Below are positions 12,601 to 25,300 of a DNA stretch of 64,000 nucleotides, one piece after another. Numbering within the stretch: position 1 is the first letter of the stretch; every line of letters begins with the position of its first letter. The translations under genes and the position numbers were made by a program. Origin of the DNA: Caenorhabditis elegans (Eukaryota > Nematoda > Chromadorea > Rhabditida > Rhabditidae); contig NC_003284.9 in NCBI RefSeq assembly GCF_000002985.6, forward strand, positions 1,302,001-1,366,000. The letters are read 5' to 3'. The notes beneath the pieces were generated by a model. The model saw only the letters and a program-made list of their open reading frames with translations. It had not been told where the DNA came from and did not search any database.

Positions 12601-14528
12601 CGGATTCTTCTAGAGCCATTGAGCCACAAGAGCCAGAGGAGGTTATTTTAAAATTTCCAGTATAATACATATGTTCCATTTCCAGACCTACTTCTCCGAC
12701 TGGTCTGACTGGACTCCATGCACAAAGAGCAACGAGCGACAGGTCCGTAGAAGACGGTGCCTGAACTTGAGAAAATGTCTCGGAGCTTTGATGCAAGTTC
12801 AGAACTGCCCAGAGATTATTCCAACAAGCAGTGAGTTAAGAAATTTGTAAAGTTTTGGCTAAGACGAAGGCTTACTTTAGGCTTAGGCTGAAGCTTAGGC
12901 TTAGGCTCAGGCCTAAGCTTAGGCTTAGGCTTAGACTAATACTGAGGCTTAGGCTTTAGCTTAAGCTTAGGCTTATACTTATGCTAAGTCTTTGGTTTAG
13001 GCTTAGGAATTTTCTAATAAAAAAATTGAAAATTGTGAAAGATTCGTGCTTAATCAAAAACTAGCCCCCCTGAGCAGAGCCAATGTATAATAACACGGAC
13101 TTTCATGATATGATAAACTATGAAAACTGAGCAGTAGCTGAAGTATAAAATCTAGAAAAAATCAGTAAATCCTGTGAGCTCTGTTTCTCTAAAATTCTCA
13201 AAATGTTCAAGCGGCCGAAATTTTGTGGGTCCAACTTCCAAAAAGCTTTATTTTCCAGCTCCACAAAACAACGAGATGATCAGATCAGTTGTATCAGTTG
13301 ATGGTGATGATGAGCCAATTGCCGTTGATAACATTTCAGTTGACTCTGCACCAAGCAGCATTTTGCCAGTGCTCAACGAGCAAGTCTGGGGACACTGGCA
13401 AGGAACTTGTCAGGTAAGGATTCAGGAGACCCCGCTTTATTATCAAGTTATCTACAAAAAAAATATATTTTTACAATCAGTATAATCAAGACCTTGACAA
13501 GGCGGTTCAAGGTTTCCATGAACATTCCTTATGTTGAAAAACTTTTGTAACTTTTATCAAGGTGATATTTGTTCACGTGAATGTAGATTCATGATAAATT
13601 GGACAATTCTCTGTACCCGACAAATTCAGTACAAATTTCAAATTTGGCTGCCATGTTAGTTGGCTTTCAATAAAGTTTGTAGATCATTGTGCCGGCCACA
13701 GTTCACTGAACATTCCTGGAGTTTGTACCAGTTTTTTGAATGTTGTAGCTCAAAAACTGTCAAGTTTAGAAAACAATTTCTAACTGAAAAATTGTTTCTC
13801 AACACGTTGTTTATTTTTCTGTTATATATATTTTTAATGTCTTACTATTAGCACTGTTTTGACAAGAGATGTACTATTTGAAACGGTAGATCAGAGTTCT
13901 TATAACTTTATACTGTTTAGGTTCGGTTTTTTAAATCTGTAACAGGTAATATTTCGCTTTTTGTATTTTTTGACCAATTTTTAAAATAATATTTCAACTT
14001 TTAGTTTTTCAAAAATATATTTTATATTTTCAAAATGAACAAAACCATAAAAAAAATCAGCAAACGTGTTAAAAATTGAAAAAAAAGTATTACTTTCTAT
14101 TTAGAATAAACTAGTCTGTAAGAGAAATATGTACCTGCCTTAAGCTTGTCTGCTGGCAAAATGAACTTAAATTGAAAACGCAATTTTATTATTTGTTTGA
14201 TATAATAAAACGCCGTTCTTGTACATATAATTCAGCGGCAAGTAAAAACTTAAAAACGTTTCGTAATTTTTTTCACTTTTTCTGTTAGCTTAAACTTTTT
14301 GCTATTTTTTTTTCAAATTAAAAAAAATTTAAAATTTTTTTTTTTTAACTAGAAAATTCCATTGAAAGTTTTTCAACTCCTATAAAACTATAAAAATTAC
14401 AGCCATTCGCATCTTCCCAGCCATGCAACAATGGATTCATGATCGGATTCGAATCACGCGAGTGCATCGCCAAGGACCCCGCTCAGTGTGAAGGACCATT
14501 CTTCAGATACTGCCAACATTCTTGTTAA
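9621..14528 (+). CDS. Secreted PAN/apple-like and thrombospondin-like repeat protein
   Basis: Ten exons join in frame to 522 aa: 9621-9690, 10534-10658, 10708-10861, 10989-11128, 11173-11305, 11366-11584, 12340-12641, 12686-12830, 13259-13413 and 14403-14528. An acceptor (TTTTTACAG, ending at 9604) sits 16 bases before the ATG, suggesting trans-splicing. Residues 1-18 form a signal peptide (IVYSILALLCIGSVTS). Two cysteine-patterned modules follow (about 26-115 and 123-205), with CLSAC, CHSF and CAAQCVQEADC spacing typical of PAN/apple domains, which bind protein or carbohydrate outside the cell. Residues 208-381 are Glu/Pro/Thr-rich low complexity. A thrombospondin type 1-like segment (WSDWTPC, about 387-424) and a second Trp/Cys segment (VWGHWQGTC to the end) close the protein. 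No membrane anchor is visible, so a secreted matrix or cuticle role is inferred. The gene name is not known to me. Confidence 0.9.
9955..10362. mobile_element. TTAA-flanked MITE in intron 1 of the PAN-domain gene
   Basis: The left end is TTAA followed by AGGTGGAGTAGCGCCAGTGG. The right end reads CCCCACTGGAACTACTCCACCT followed by TTAA, so the termini are inverted repeats of about 24 bases bounded by TTAA. The interior is AT-rich with no transposase. TTAA target duplications are typical of piggyBac-type elements and their non-autonomous derivatives. A decayed relative lies at 31180-31519. Confidence 0.8.
12866..13007 (+). repeat. Degenerate interstitial telomere-like TTAGGC array
   Basis: About 140 bases of variant GGCTTA hexamers (GGCTTAGGCTTAGGCTCAGG and similar) in intron 8 of the PAN-domain gene. 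TTAGGC is the nematode telomere unit. Many units carry substitutions, so the array is old. Two related arrays on this window lie near 28.4 and 29.1 kb. Confidence 0.9.
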
Positions 14529-14616
14529 CTCCACTACCGCTTTTAATTGACCACTGACTGCAATTTCTCCCACGTGTATTTTGTAATCCAAATTTTAATA
14601 TTAATGGTTTTCAATT

Positions 14617-14622
14617 AATAAA
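14617..14622 (+). terminator. AATAAA polyadenylation signal of the PAN-domain gene
   Basis: A canonical AATAAA lies 89 bases after the TAA stop at 14528 and is followed by T-rich DNA. It fits the short 3' UTRs usual in nematodes. Confidence 0.75.
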
Positions 14623-17600
14623 GTTATTTTAATATTTTTTGTTTGAAGTATTTCAGAAATATTGTGAAAATTCTAGAAACTTTTTTTACGCAAGACAATT
14701 ATCTGTATAAGTATTGTTGTATTATAAGCTTAGAACTTGTGATGGTTTTTTTTCTTAAAAAAAATTTATAATTTCAATCAACCCTTACCTAAAAATGTTT
14801 TGAAAAAATTTGTTTTTGTAGATTAAAAATCAAAATTAAATATTTCTAAAAAAAAGCGAAAAAAAAACTGTAATTTGCCAAAAACCATGCTTCATTGAGA
14901 AAGTGGAAAAAATTATCATATTAAACCGTCTTTAAAAATGTTTGAAATATTATTTTTTATTTAAAAATGGCGGTTACTCACTTTTTGCTAAGTATAATTT
15001 TAGAAGTCACCCCCAGTTTTACCAGGAATAGCTCATGAGTTGAAAAATTTAATATTGCTCTATATGTCTCAAAAAGCTTTACTATATATATATTTTGCAC
15101 TTTTTCAAGTGTTTTTTGTAATGGCAGTGTAGTTATATTATTTACAAACTCCCATTGACCGTGCCAAAATTTTGATACAAATTGTTATTATTCTCGTAAA
15201 AATTTTTTAAAAAAGTAAAATGACCTAATCTTGACATATTTTTTTAGTTGAAGCTTGCTGATATTTAAAAAATGACATGAAAATCTCAAATTTTTAATTT
15301 GACAAAACTCTACAAAACTATGTACAGTAATCTACGGTCATATATTGTACTGTCCGTATTTTATACTTTGAAACAAACTCGTCAAACGACTCTTAAATAA
15401 CGACTTTCTAAATAAATATATATATATTTGAAAACTAAATTTTCCACCCCATTTGATAGACGGAAAGGGGCGGGACCACCATCCGACGGCTAGACATACT
15501 TCAAGGTCGGTTTGGAAAACAACGGAACACAACAAACCTTGAAACATCTGCAAGGACGTATAAATAGTGCAACGAAAAACTGATGTTTCGATACTTCGCC
15601 TAGAGCTTTCAAAATCCATGTTTTTCTCAAAAATCTTACGTTTTCATACTAGCTAGAGTTATTTTATCATTGCTGTAGGAGTACCGTAGTGGTGTATTAT
15701 GTCTTGGATGCTTTCAGTATCATCAAGAAATACTTTGTCAACTGAAATTTTTTTTTCTCAAAAATTGGTGTTCCATACTTTTGTTGATAAACATTTTTCA
15801 AGAATAGGCCTTCCATGATGGCGCCAAAGCGACTTATGTATAATGCGACGCCAAACCCAAAAAGTGTCGGCCGCGGCCAACGAAGGTGGCAGGCAGGCGT
15901 CAGGCCCAGAAACTGCGACTGTCCCTCATAGAAGCGCTATAAAGTACTCTATAAAGTACTACTATTTATTGCACACTGTAACAATTAATATTTTCTTTGT
16001 AAAGAATAAAATTTTTTTAATCGTTTTCTGAAGTTTTATTGTCGAAAATTGATATACGTACATATTAGTGTTCACGTGAATCGTTCCAATGTCTCCAGCA
16101 CGACTCTCCTTTTTTATTCGAAGTTACCTAAATATACTCAAAGGTTTTGAAATCTCCTAGTTTTTATTCGAATATTGAAAAAAAAGGCAAACTCAGCATT
16201 TGGCATACAGTTTTTGCTAAGGATTGGACCAAAAATATGAACTATGTTCTATGTAAGAGTTGGAAAGCTTGGGTCAGACGTGAAAAAGGCCGCGTCAACG
16301 TTAACCCCAAAATAAATACTCTTTCTAGTGTGGTTTTTTTGCTTTAGTGGCATAAATTAAAGCGAGGGTTGAACCAATTTTAGGCTAACTGTAAGTAAAA
16401 AAATGTTGCCCATGTCTTGCCAGAAACTTCTAAACCGAGGTTATAATTTTGGCTAAACTTTGCCATAAAGTTCGTACCAGCTAAACATTTGTTTTATTTT
16501 TTAACGTGTTTTTAGGAAAAAAAACAATATTTTATATTTTAATTGACGTAATCAAATTTTTTTACCTGTCATTTTTTCCAATATATAGGGTCGGAGTTAT
16601 AACCAAGCAACCACGTAATAATAATATTAATTTTTAAAAAACTTTTTTTTTAACTTACAATGTTCTATACTTTTAGTTTTTGACGTTATTTGTGCTTTTG
16701 GCTAATACACTTTTTGATTAAAATTTTTTTCGGATTCATATCCAGTTGACACTTAATTCTCTAAAAACTTTTTTTTAACTTGGCCATTTTTGTATATTTT
16801 AAACCCTGAAATATTGAGTACAAATACGTAGCAACAACTCACATTTACTGGAAAATAATAATAAAATGTTCAAAACTTTCGAGAATTTTCTAAATATTCT
16901 GGCAAGGTAAGTTTCTAAAAATGAAAAAAAAACATACTTTTGAAAAACTTTTTATAATGTTTAGATACAAAACATAAAAACTTAATTAAACTTGAAAAAT
17001 AAAAGAAAATAATTTTTTTGTGCGAGTTCCAAAATTATTTTCTGTAAAAAATGGTTTTTTTTGTTTCGATTGCACATAAAATTTTAATGTGTTCGATGTC
17101 TCCCGCTGTATCTCTTGATCTGAATTTTTTGAAATGTTGAATCAAGTGTTAACAGGTAGACAAGATTCTAAACAACAGTTTATCTGTTAATTTTTTTTTC
17201 TAAAATGCTTAGTTTGTGAGTTATACTCATTTGAAAGTTATAAAGAATTAGCAAAAATTGTAATTTTTCAACCGAATCAGAACATGTTTGAATGTTCAAA
17301 GCCTTAAAGCCTAACATGTAAAATTAAAAAATATGAAATGGTTACAATTATTTATTTTTTCAGTTTGCTTTTACTGACAAATGTATTTTTTTGATAATAA
17401 ACAAAAAAAACATAGAAAGTTGCAATTTTGGACATTTTTTCTATTTTTTCACATTTTTCAGTGTTATTGACCGAGCTGTAAGTAATCCCAGCACATTTTC
17501 CATGTCACTCCAATTATCCCTGGCGCTTGCTTTCAGTCTCAATTTTCCCAAAACTATTTCTTCAAAAACATTTCCAAAGGCGCCCCTTGTGTCAACTGCA

Positions 17601-17810
17601 AACACTCGCCCCGATGACGTAACTTGTTTACGACGAAAAAAAAAGTGTTTCTTCGTGGTTTATAACTCAACTTGTTGATTTCATTTTAGTTCCGGGAAAC
17701 AGAAAAGCGGGTTTCTACATACTACATACTTTTTGAGGAACAAGCTGAAAATCGATAAATGGTGTCAGTGGGCGGGGGGCATGGCAAAAACAACACATAG
17801 ACTTGTGCCA

Positions 17811-17843
17811 CACACACACACACACACACATCCCACACACAAT
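17811..17843 (+). repeat. CA dinucleotide repeat
   Basis: An uninterrupted CA run (about ten units) followed by TCCCACACACA. It lies in the GC-rich part of the region upstream of pdk-1. Confidence 0.85.
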
Positions 17844-18540
17844 GTTTGTTTGTCTCCGGAGAGGCGGTGGACGCTGACGAAGGGAGGCCTCCCTGAAAGC
17901 GATAACAACCGTACTTGTTGCGGCTGCGTCTCTTCGGCGGCCAGCGGCCCCTCGTCTTCGCTCATACTCTGCTTCCCGGGGGGTCGACGCTGCAACACAC
18001 ACGCGCGCACCGAGGCACTGCGCGGAACGGCCGAGACGCAGAAACGCACACAGACTTGCCTTTCGTCTAACACTTATCAAACGCTAGGCAATTGTCTGTG
18101 TTGGTTTTACCGTCGGTTTTTCCTTGCTTTTTTCCGAGGACTTCCTTTTTTTCCCAATTTTCTTTGATTTCAAGATAATAATGTTTTTTAATTTGCATAC
18201 TTGCCATATTTTTTTTTCTTTTTTTTTGTGTTGTTTTCCGTGCCCATATATCTTGCTAGAAAAATCTGAAAATACAGCAGTACACGACAAAAACTTGTTC
18301 GATGGTTTGCCGCGATAATCGTCCCGAAAAGTAGCTGAATTAGAAAATGAGAGGGTGCTAGACAGAGATGGAGGAGGGGCCTGTGAATGTCTGTCTGAAC
18401 ACTTGAACTTTGCTTCTTTCTCTGAAACACCAGACTCATTTTGTCTAGATTTTCAGCTTCTTAATTTTTGTTTGGAAATTTCTGGTATGAATCTGATGCT
18501 TTAACAATTGTTTGAGTCTTATGTTTAAAAACATACGTGT

Positions 18541-18625
18541 AGCTAAAACTGTAAATTGGACGAATTTATCATCGACAAAAGCTCAGTTGCACTGACCAAA
18601 ATTAAGCTTGCACTGACCAAATTCA
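18541..18625 (+). repeat. Dispersed repeat copy ending in TTGCACTGACC motifs
   Basis: The sequence AAAACTGTAAATTGGACGAA leads into two motifs, TTGCACTGACCAAAATTAAG and CTTGCACTGACCAAATTC. The same order is found at 22008-22105, inside a pdk-1 intron: AAAACTGTAAGTTGAACGAA, then GCACTGACC variants. The two copies are therefore diverged members of one repeat family. Confidence 0.75.
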
Positions 18626-18636
18626 AGTTGACACCA

Positions 18637-18930
18637 GGGGTGGGCGGCAAACAAAATTTTCCGCCGAATTGATTATTCGTTAGTTCTCAATTAAAAAAAT
18701 ACTTTAAAAACAATATTCCACTGTAATAAGTGTTATTTTGGAGAATAAGTGTAATTTTTTTTCCAACTTAAAATATTTAGAGATTCTGAATTTTTATTCT
18801 GGCAAAAAAGTGTTGGCCGGTAATTCCAAATTCAAAATTTTCGGCAGATCAAAACTCAGGGAGTTGCCGAAATAAACATTTTTTGAATAAAATTAGCAAT
18901 CGGCCCTTTCGACAATTGCCGCCCACCCAT
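18637..18930. mobile_element. MITE with GGGTGGGCGGCAA termini
   Basis: The left end GGGGTGGGCGGCAA (18637) is inverted at the right end as TTGCCGCCCACCC (18917-18929). The interior is AT-rich with further GGCAA/TTGCC motifs. This is one of at least four similar elements in the window (35801-35948, 56677-57080 and 59081-59461). It is a non-autonomous DNA element by structure; no transposase is present. Confidence 0.75.
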
Positions 18931-19008
18931 GGTTTGCACTGACAAAATTTCGTTTTGCACTGACAAAAACCTTTGCACTGACAAAATTTCGTGTTGCACT
19001 GACCAAAA
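18931..19008 (+). repeat. Cluster of four TTGCACTGAC motifs
   Basis: TTTGCACTGACAAAATTTCG, TTTTGCACTGACAAAAACC, TTTGCACTGACAAAATTTCG and GTTGCACTGACCAAAAAC occur in a row with about 20-base spacing. They lie immediately next to the right end of the MITE at 18637-18930. Confidence 0.85.
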
Positions 19009-19362
19009 ACAGATTTTCCTCAAAGCTATATGCAAAAACCTTGTTTTTCAAATGTTAATCCTCATCTGTTTTTGTTGGAAATCAAGTATTGCAGTTTCCT
19101 CGTTGTTTTCTAGTCAAAAGAGAGAAGACGTTCGCCTTTTTTTTGTTTTCGCACCGCGCCGCTGCTTCGATTCATTTTCAGTCTGTAATTCGAGCACGCT
19201 CGTTGCTAGGCGGTTTTGTGCGCCAAAAACAGCAAATAAAAACAGGAACACTGGAGTCGGCCAGTATTTTCGAATAATCATGTTCTAATCATATTCTTCC
19301 TCTTATTATATGTGCATAAAAATCCAGTAAATGGTAAAATTTTCAATTTCAGATCCATCTCG

Positions 19363-22300
19363 ATGGAGGATCTCACACCAACTAACACGTCGCTCGACAC
19401 CACAACTACTAACAATGACACGACATCGGATCGTGAAGCGGCGCCAACGGTGAGGAACTAGTTTCTAGACGAACATCGGAATGCGGCTTAAAGTTCGGGT
19501 GCACTTATCAAACTAGACCCGTTTTTTAGACCCTCTTTCAAAGCGGGGAACTGCAATACACTTTTTGAACCTAAAACCTAGATTTTTGGTGTTCTAAATT
19601 CTTTTGTGAATTGGAGAGCCAATTCAACCGGAAAACTCTTTTTTATAGGGAAAACGTTTTGCCACGTAGCAGATAAGTTAAATAGAAAATATTTTAAAAT
19701 ATTTTTTTTTGTCTAGGAAAAATTGATAAAGCACCTGGTCCAATTTTCAGAACGTTCCAATTTTACCTACAATACAAAATTGGCCGGCAAGCTTATGGCT
19801 TCTGTTTGCCTACTTCTAGCTTGAACATTCTAAGGCTCCGTAGCGAAAAAAATTTTTTAGGCTTTTTTTAAATAAATGTTTGGGCCGGAACACTTAACCG
19901 AATAGCATGATGAAACGCTCTAAAACTTGAATTTGAAAATTTGCAGTTGATGCTTTAATATAAAAGTTTTGAGGTTTCACCTGCCTAAGATCGTTTTAGC
20001 ATAAATATGTAGATGACCGAGAGTATACAATTAAATATTAATTAAATATGAATTTCGAAATATGAATTTTGGTTGACTTCCATTATGTTTTTTTTTTCAC
20101 ATTTTACAACTATTCTAGGCAAAAATGAAAAAAAAAAACTTGTAGAATAATTTTCAAAATTTTATTTTCCAGACGCTCAACTTAACACCAACAGCAAGTG
20201 AATCGGAGAACAGCTTATCCCCAGTCACCGCCGAAGATCTCATAGCTAAAAGCATTAAAGAAGGATGTCCGAAGAGAACTTCCAACGACTTCATGTTTCT
20301 TCAGAGTATGGGCGAAGGAGCCTACAGCCAGGTTGGTGAACGAGGAAATTTCCAGAAATGTGTGCAACTAGTATCAGAGTACAAGGAAAAGCTTGGAAAA
20401 TACTCGGAATGCCTGAATTAGTGCTTGAAGTAAGCTTGCCCATTTTTTTCGGAACATCGGTGATTCTTTCTTGGCAATTCAACTGATAGTACTGGTATTA
20501 CCTAGCCGCAAAAAATTTGCAGTTTTTGCCACAAATCTATCTTGACACAATATACCTCACTATTAGTTAAATGCTGAGTTTTTATCGATTTTTATAGCTT
20601 TTTTTACTTATGTATATTCAAAATGTATGTGTTTTTCAAATCTTTTTAAAGGTTTAGTACGGTCATTAAAAAAAATATTTAAAAATCATCTTCATGGCGC
20701 TAAAATGAGCGACTATCATAAGAAATTAGAAAATTTGGAAAATTGGTTTATTTTTTTCTAGTCCTTGAATTTTCACCTTCCCATTTTTATGCTCTAACTG
20801 TGTTTCAAATACTCATATTCCAACATTGTAGGAATTCTAGAATTGCTTTAGATTTCTCTTTGTTTTCCAATCTTTTTTACTGTAAGTTATCATCATTTTG
20901 GCACCGAAAGGTTTTTTTAGGTAATTTTACCACTGACCGTAACACTTTTCCAATGGCGTATACAATTTGAATTTAGCAACAAAACAAAAAAAAACAAAAA
21001 TCGTACCAAGACGGACTACTGTATTTTTTGGCGGAAAAATCGGCCAATTTTGCGTCAGGGTTACACGACTGTGGGAATTGAACTCGCACTATGTAGGCCC
21101 ATTCATGTTGTCTCCCCCTGTCCAATCTCTTTTCTCCACAACACTTTAATCTCATTTCGCATGGAGAAGAGAAAGAAGAAGATGCAGAAAACGACGACAT
21201 CGTCATAGAATTGTCTACACAAACCTAGTGTTCTGCGTCTCTTACACAAAATAAGCCACGCGTCTAGCACTATCAACATTCGCAAACAGCTATACATGTG
21301 CTTGTTGAAGGGAAAAACGAGACGTTTGTGTGTATTGGGGAGGGGTAATGTAACCGTGGTTGTTGGGTTCATCAAATTGACAGCGCACAGGGATTTGATT
21401 TTGAACGTGTTATCGCTTTGGACCCTGAGGCATGTTTCCTACACCTAGAACAACTACCGTAATGAATCTTTACATTGACTTTCGGAGAGAAGGGTTTGTA
21501 CTCTGACTATGTATAACTCAAGAAGAATGTAGGGAATTTATGTCGTTGGAACTTCCAATTTGGAAGTACAGTTTTTTGGAAATTAAATTTTTGATTCTTA
21601 AAATAGTCGACTTGAAATAATTTTTCGTTATTTATCAATCCAATGAGTTGAAAAAGTGAATGGAAATTTCTTGACTAAATCCGTGGAAAATTATCTAGTT
21701 TTGTTTTTCAGATAAGTTGTAAACACTTTGATAGTTAAAATGATTGTTTGTAGTGATCAGAAGCAGAAAATCTGACTAGTTTCCGCCCCCCCCCCCTATA
21801 CATATGATGCACACTTAAAATGTCCAAGTGGTGTTTGAATAGCAAATCTTGAAAACGTAAAAACAATAATTATTTTCTATATCTGTAAATATTTTCAACG
21901 AATTTTCAGCTTCCAAATTTTGGTCGTTTTTGGATCTTTTTACAAAAAAAATATTTTATCAACTGACACTGATAATATTTTCTGCCTCATATTAAAAAAT
22001 ATTCCTCTAGCAAAAACTGTAAGTTGAACGAATTTACAATAAAAAACACAGCTGCACTGACCAAAAAACAATTACACTGGCCAAAATTGAGCTTGCACTG
22101 ACCGAGTTTAGCGACCATATCTTTTTTGTCTAATTTGTGGTGTGTGCGGCGAATTCGGCAAAATTGTCGAGCTCGGAAAACAGAAAATTTGGCAAATTTA
22201 CCGCAAACTCTTCAACTGAAGCCACTATTGCACATTAACTGTCAAAATTCTGGATATAATTAGCAAAACAATAAGTAACATTTCTGAAAAATTAGAACCT

Positions 22301-25300
22301 TTCCCGCATTGTATTTGTAGACGCACCTAAAAAATTTCAAAACACCAAAAAACAAGCTTCCAGTAAAACCCTAATATTCCAGGTATTCCGATGTCGCGAA
22401 GTGGCAACAGATGCGATGTTCGCCGTCAAAGTGCTCCAGAAGTCGTACCTCAACCGCCATCAAAAAATGGACGCAATCATTCGCGAGAAGAATATCTTAA
22501 CATACCTGTCACAAGAATGCGGTGGTCATCCGTTTGTCACACAGCTCTACACACATTTTCACGACCAGGCTAGAATTTGTGAGTTTTTTCCAGCGCCAAG
22601 GTTCTTTTCTGAACCCATCAAAATCCACTTGTGATCATTTTATTCCAATAAAAACGTCAACTTAAAAAAAAAATTAAACCTCAATTAATATTCAGATTTC
22701 GTGATCGGACTTGTTGAAAATGGTGATCTTGGCGAGTCGCTGTGCCATTTTGGATCATTCGACATGCTCACCTCAAAATTCTTTGCCTCGGAAATCCTCA
22801 CCGGACTGCAATTCCTACACGACAACAAAATTGTGCACAGAGACATGAAGCCGGACAATGTGCTCATCCAGAAAGACGGTCACATTCTCATCACAGATTT
22901 TGGAAGTGCCCAGGCGTTTGGCGGTCTCCAACTGTCACAGGAGGGCTTTACGGATGCGAATCAGGCAAGCTCGCGATCTTCGGATTCTGGATCGCCGCCG
23001 CCAACTCGATTCTATTCGGATGAGGAGGGTAAGGTTTTCGGAAATTTGACTGAAACAATTTTTGCCAGTTCCAGAAGAGAACACTGCTCGACGTACCACA
23101 TTTGTTGGAACTGCTCTCTACGTGAGCCCGGAGATGCTAGCTGACGGAGATGTGGGACCACAGTAAGCTCCGATTCTTTGTAGAATGTCAAATTTAACAG
23201 TTGGATTTCAGAACCGACATTTGGGGATTGGGATGTATCCTTTTCCAGTGTCTAGCCGGACAGCCACCATTCAGAGCCGTCAACCAGTACCATCTTTTGA
23301 AAAGAATCCAGGAGTTGGATTTCTCGTTCCCAGAAGGATTTCCAGAGGAAGCGTCGGAAATTATCGCAAAGATTTTGGTAGGTTGACATGAAACTTTAAA
23401 AACTGAATACGTAATTTTCAACTTACAGGTGCGCGACCCGAGTACCCGTATCACCAGTCAAGAACTTATGGCTCACAAGTTTTTTGAAAACGTTGACTGG
23501 GTGAACATTGCAAATATCAAGCCACCAGTCCTGCACGCCTACATTCCAGCCACATTTGGCGAGCCGGAGTACTACTCTAACATTGGGCCTGTCGAGCCGG
23601 GACTTGATGATCGTGCCTTGTTCCGTTTGATGAATTTGGGAAATGATGCTAGCGCATCACAGCCATCAACGTGAGTTTGAAGCATTTTTTTCTTGCATTA
23701 AAAGTTTTACCTTGCACTGACCAAAATTTATTGAAACTATTAATTATTTGATTCTGATTAACAATGACCAAAAGATTTGAACTGACAAAGTGCAAATTTG
23801 CACCGACCAAAAAACAGTTTGCACTGACCACCTCTTCATTTGCACTGACCACCTCTTCATTTGCACTGACCAACTTTTCATTTGCACTGACCATCTCTTC
23901 ATTTGCACTGACCAACTTTTCATTTGCAATTCTGGCAATGATTCTTTTGCATCTACTGATCAAAAATTGATTCAAATCAATTAATTTTCTTTGACAGTAC
24001 TATGCCTTATTCAAGGAGATGCTGATCTGAAAATTCTCAATAGTTGATAAAAATTACTAACCCCTTAGAAAGTTTCAGACCGTCTAACGTGGAACATCGC
24101 GGAGACCCATTTGTTTCGGAAATTGCACCGTGAGTGATTTGCACCTAATTGGTTATTTTTAATAATCATTAAATTATAGACGCGCCAATTCGGAAGCCGA
24201 AAAGAACCGCGCCGCACGTGCGCAGAAGCTCGAAGAGCAACGTGTCAAAAACCCATTCCACATCTTCACCAACAACTCGCTCATTTTGAAACAAGGATAT
24301 TTGGAAAAGAAGCGAGGATTGTTTGCCAGACGCCGAATGTTCCTGTTGACCGAAGGACCGCATCTCTTGTACATTGATGTGCCGAATCTTGTGCTCAAAG
24401 GAGAGGTACCATGGACGCCGTGCATGCAGGTGGAGCTAAAAAACTCGGGAACTTTCTTTATACATACGGTAGGTCAGAATAATCATAGCTGTCTATCTCA
24501 TTATAGTACTCAATGAATCTGAAAATTTCAAATTTTCAGCCCAACCGCGTCTACTACTTGTTTGATCTCGAAAAGAAAGCAGATGAGTGGTGTAAGGCTA
24601 TCAATGATGTTCGCAAGCGGTACTCGGTGACTATCGAAAAGACTTTTAACTCTGCGATGCGTGACGGAACATTTGGCAGCATTTATGGAAAGAAAAAGTC
24701 CAGAAAGGTATGAATTACTGGAAGGCCCCCCTCACTGAGTTTCCAGCAAGTTCAGAGTTTTTTATTGGAATTTTTGCCAATTTTCATTAGACTTTAGAGC
24801 CTATTGCTATTTTGTGGACAGGTTTAAACATTTTCAAAAAAAAATTGAGAAATGTCTGAAAAAATTTGGAGTGTGACAGTTTTCTGAATTTTGAAAATTC
24901 TGTTCTCAAAATTGGATTTTTACAGAGCTTGTTTCGAGATTTCATAATCCTTCAAAAGAATATAGAATATTTGTGTTCAACTTTTCTTGTCAAAATATTT
25001 TTTTTGGACAATCTAGATTCTGGAAAATTTTCAAAAAAAGATAATCTCTAAACAAAACTAAATTCAAAATGTTCTAAAGGTTCTTTATTTTCCATGCAAC
25101 TCTAAAATCTTCCCGTATATTTTTTTGGAAAGTCTTATGATGTTTAGACGGTTTAAATTTTTTGATGATTTAAATTTTTTAGGGGTGGTCTATAATTTTG
25201 GACCACCCTGTATAATTATGGACCACCATGTACACTTATAGACCACCCAGTAACAAGCATTTTTGGACCACCACGCAAATCTTATTATTATGGACCACCC

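Larger units (their letters stand above)
14629..19352. other. Long intergenic region upstream of pdk-1
   Basis: No supported coding exon. Most of 14630-17400 is AT-rich. Two small GC-rich islands stand out: 15445-15620, with a TATAAAT at 15561, and 15820-15950. Bases 17480-18120 are GC-rich with a CA repeat, and 18300-18440 and 19090-19260 are GC-richer again. These last three are the best candidates for the pdk-1 promoter and 5' UTR exons. Between them lie TTGCACTGACC motifs and one inverted-repeat element. The open frames crossing 17733-18167 on both strands are compositional and lack homology I recognise. Confidence 0.45.

Noticed and set aside
15338..15619. A 93-codon minus-strand frame
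   Set aside because: No splice partners, no signal peptide or recognisable motif; treated as a GC-rich non-coding island.
17733..18167. Overlapping 100-140-codon frames on both strands upstream of pdk-1
   Set aside because: They exist because the DNA is GC-rich and contains a CA repeat. There is no family resemblance and no suitable splice structure.
21050..21110. TGGGAATTGAACTCGCAC, resembling the 3' half of a reverse-strand tRNA
   Set aside because: The putative T-stem does not pair and no acceptor or anticodon stem could be found.
23744..23984. Repetitive frames over the pdk-1 intron 7 array, on both strands
   Set aside because: These are minisatellite translations inside an intron.
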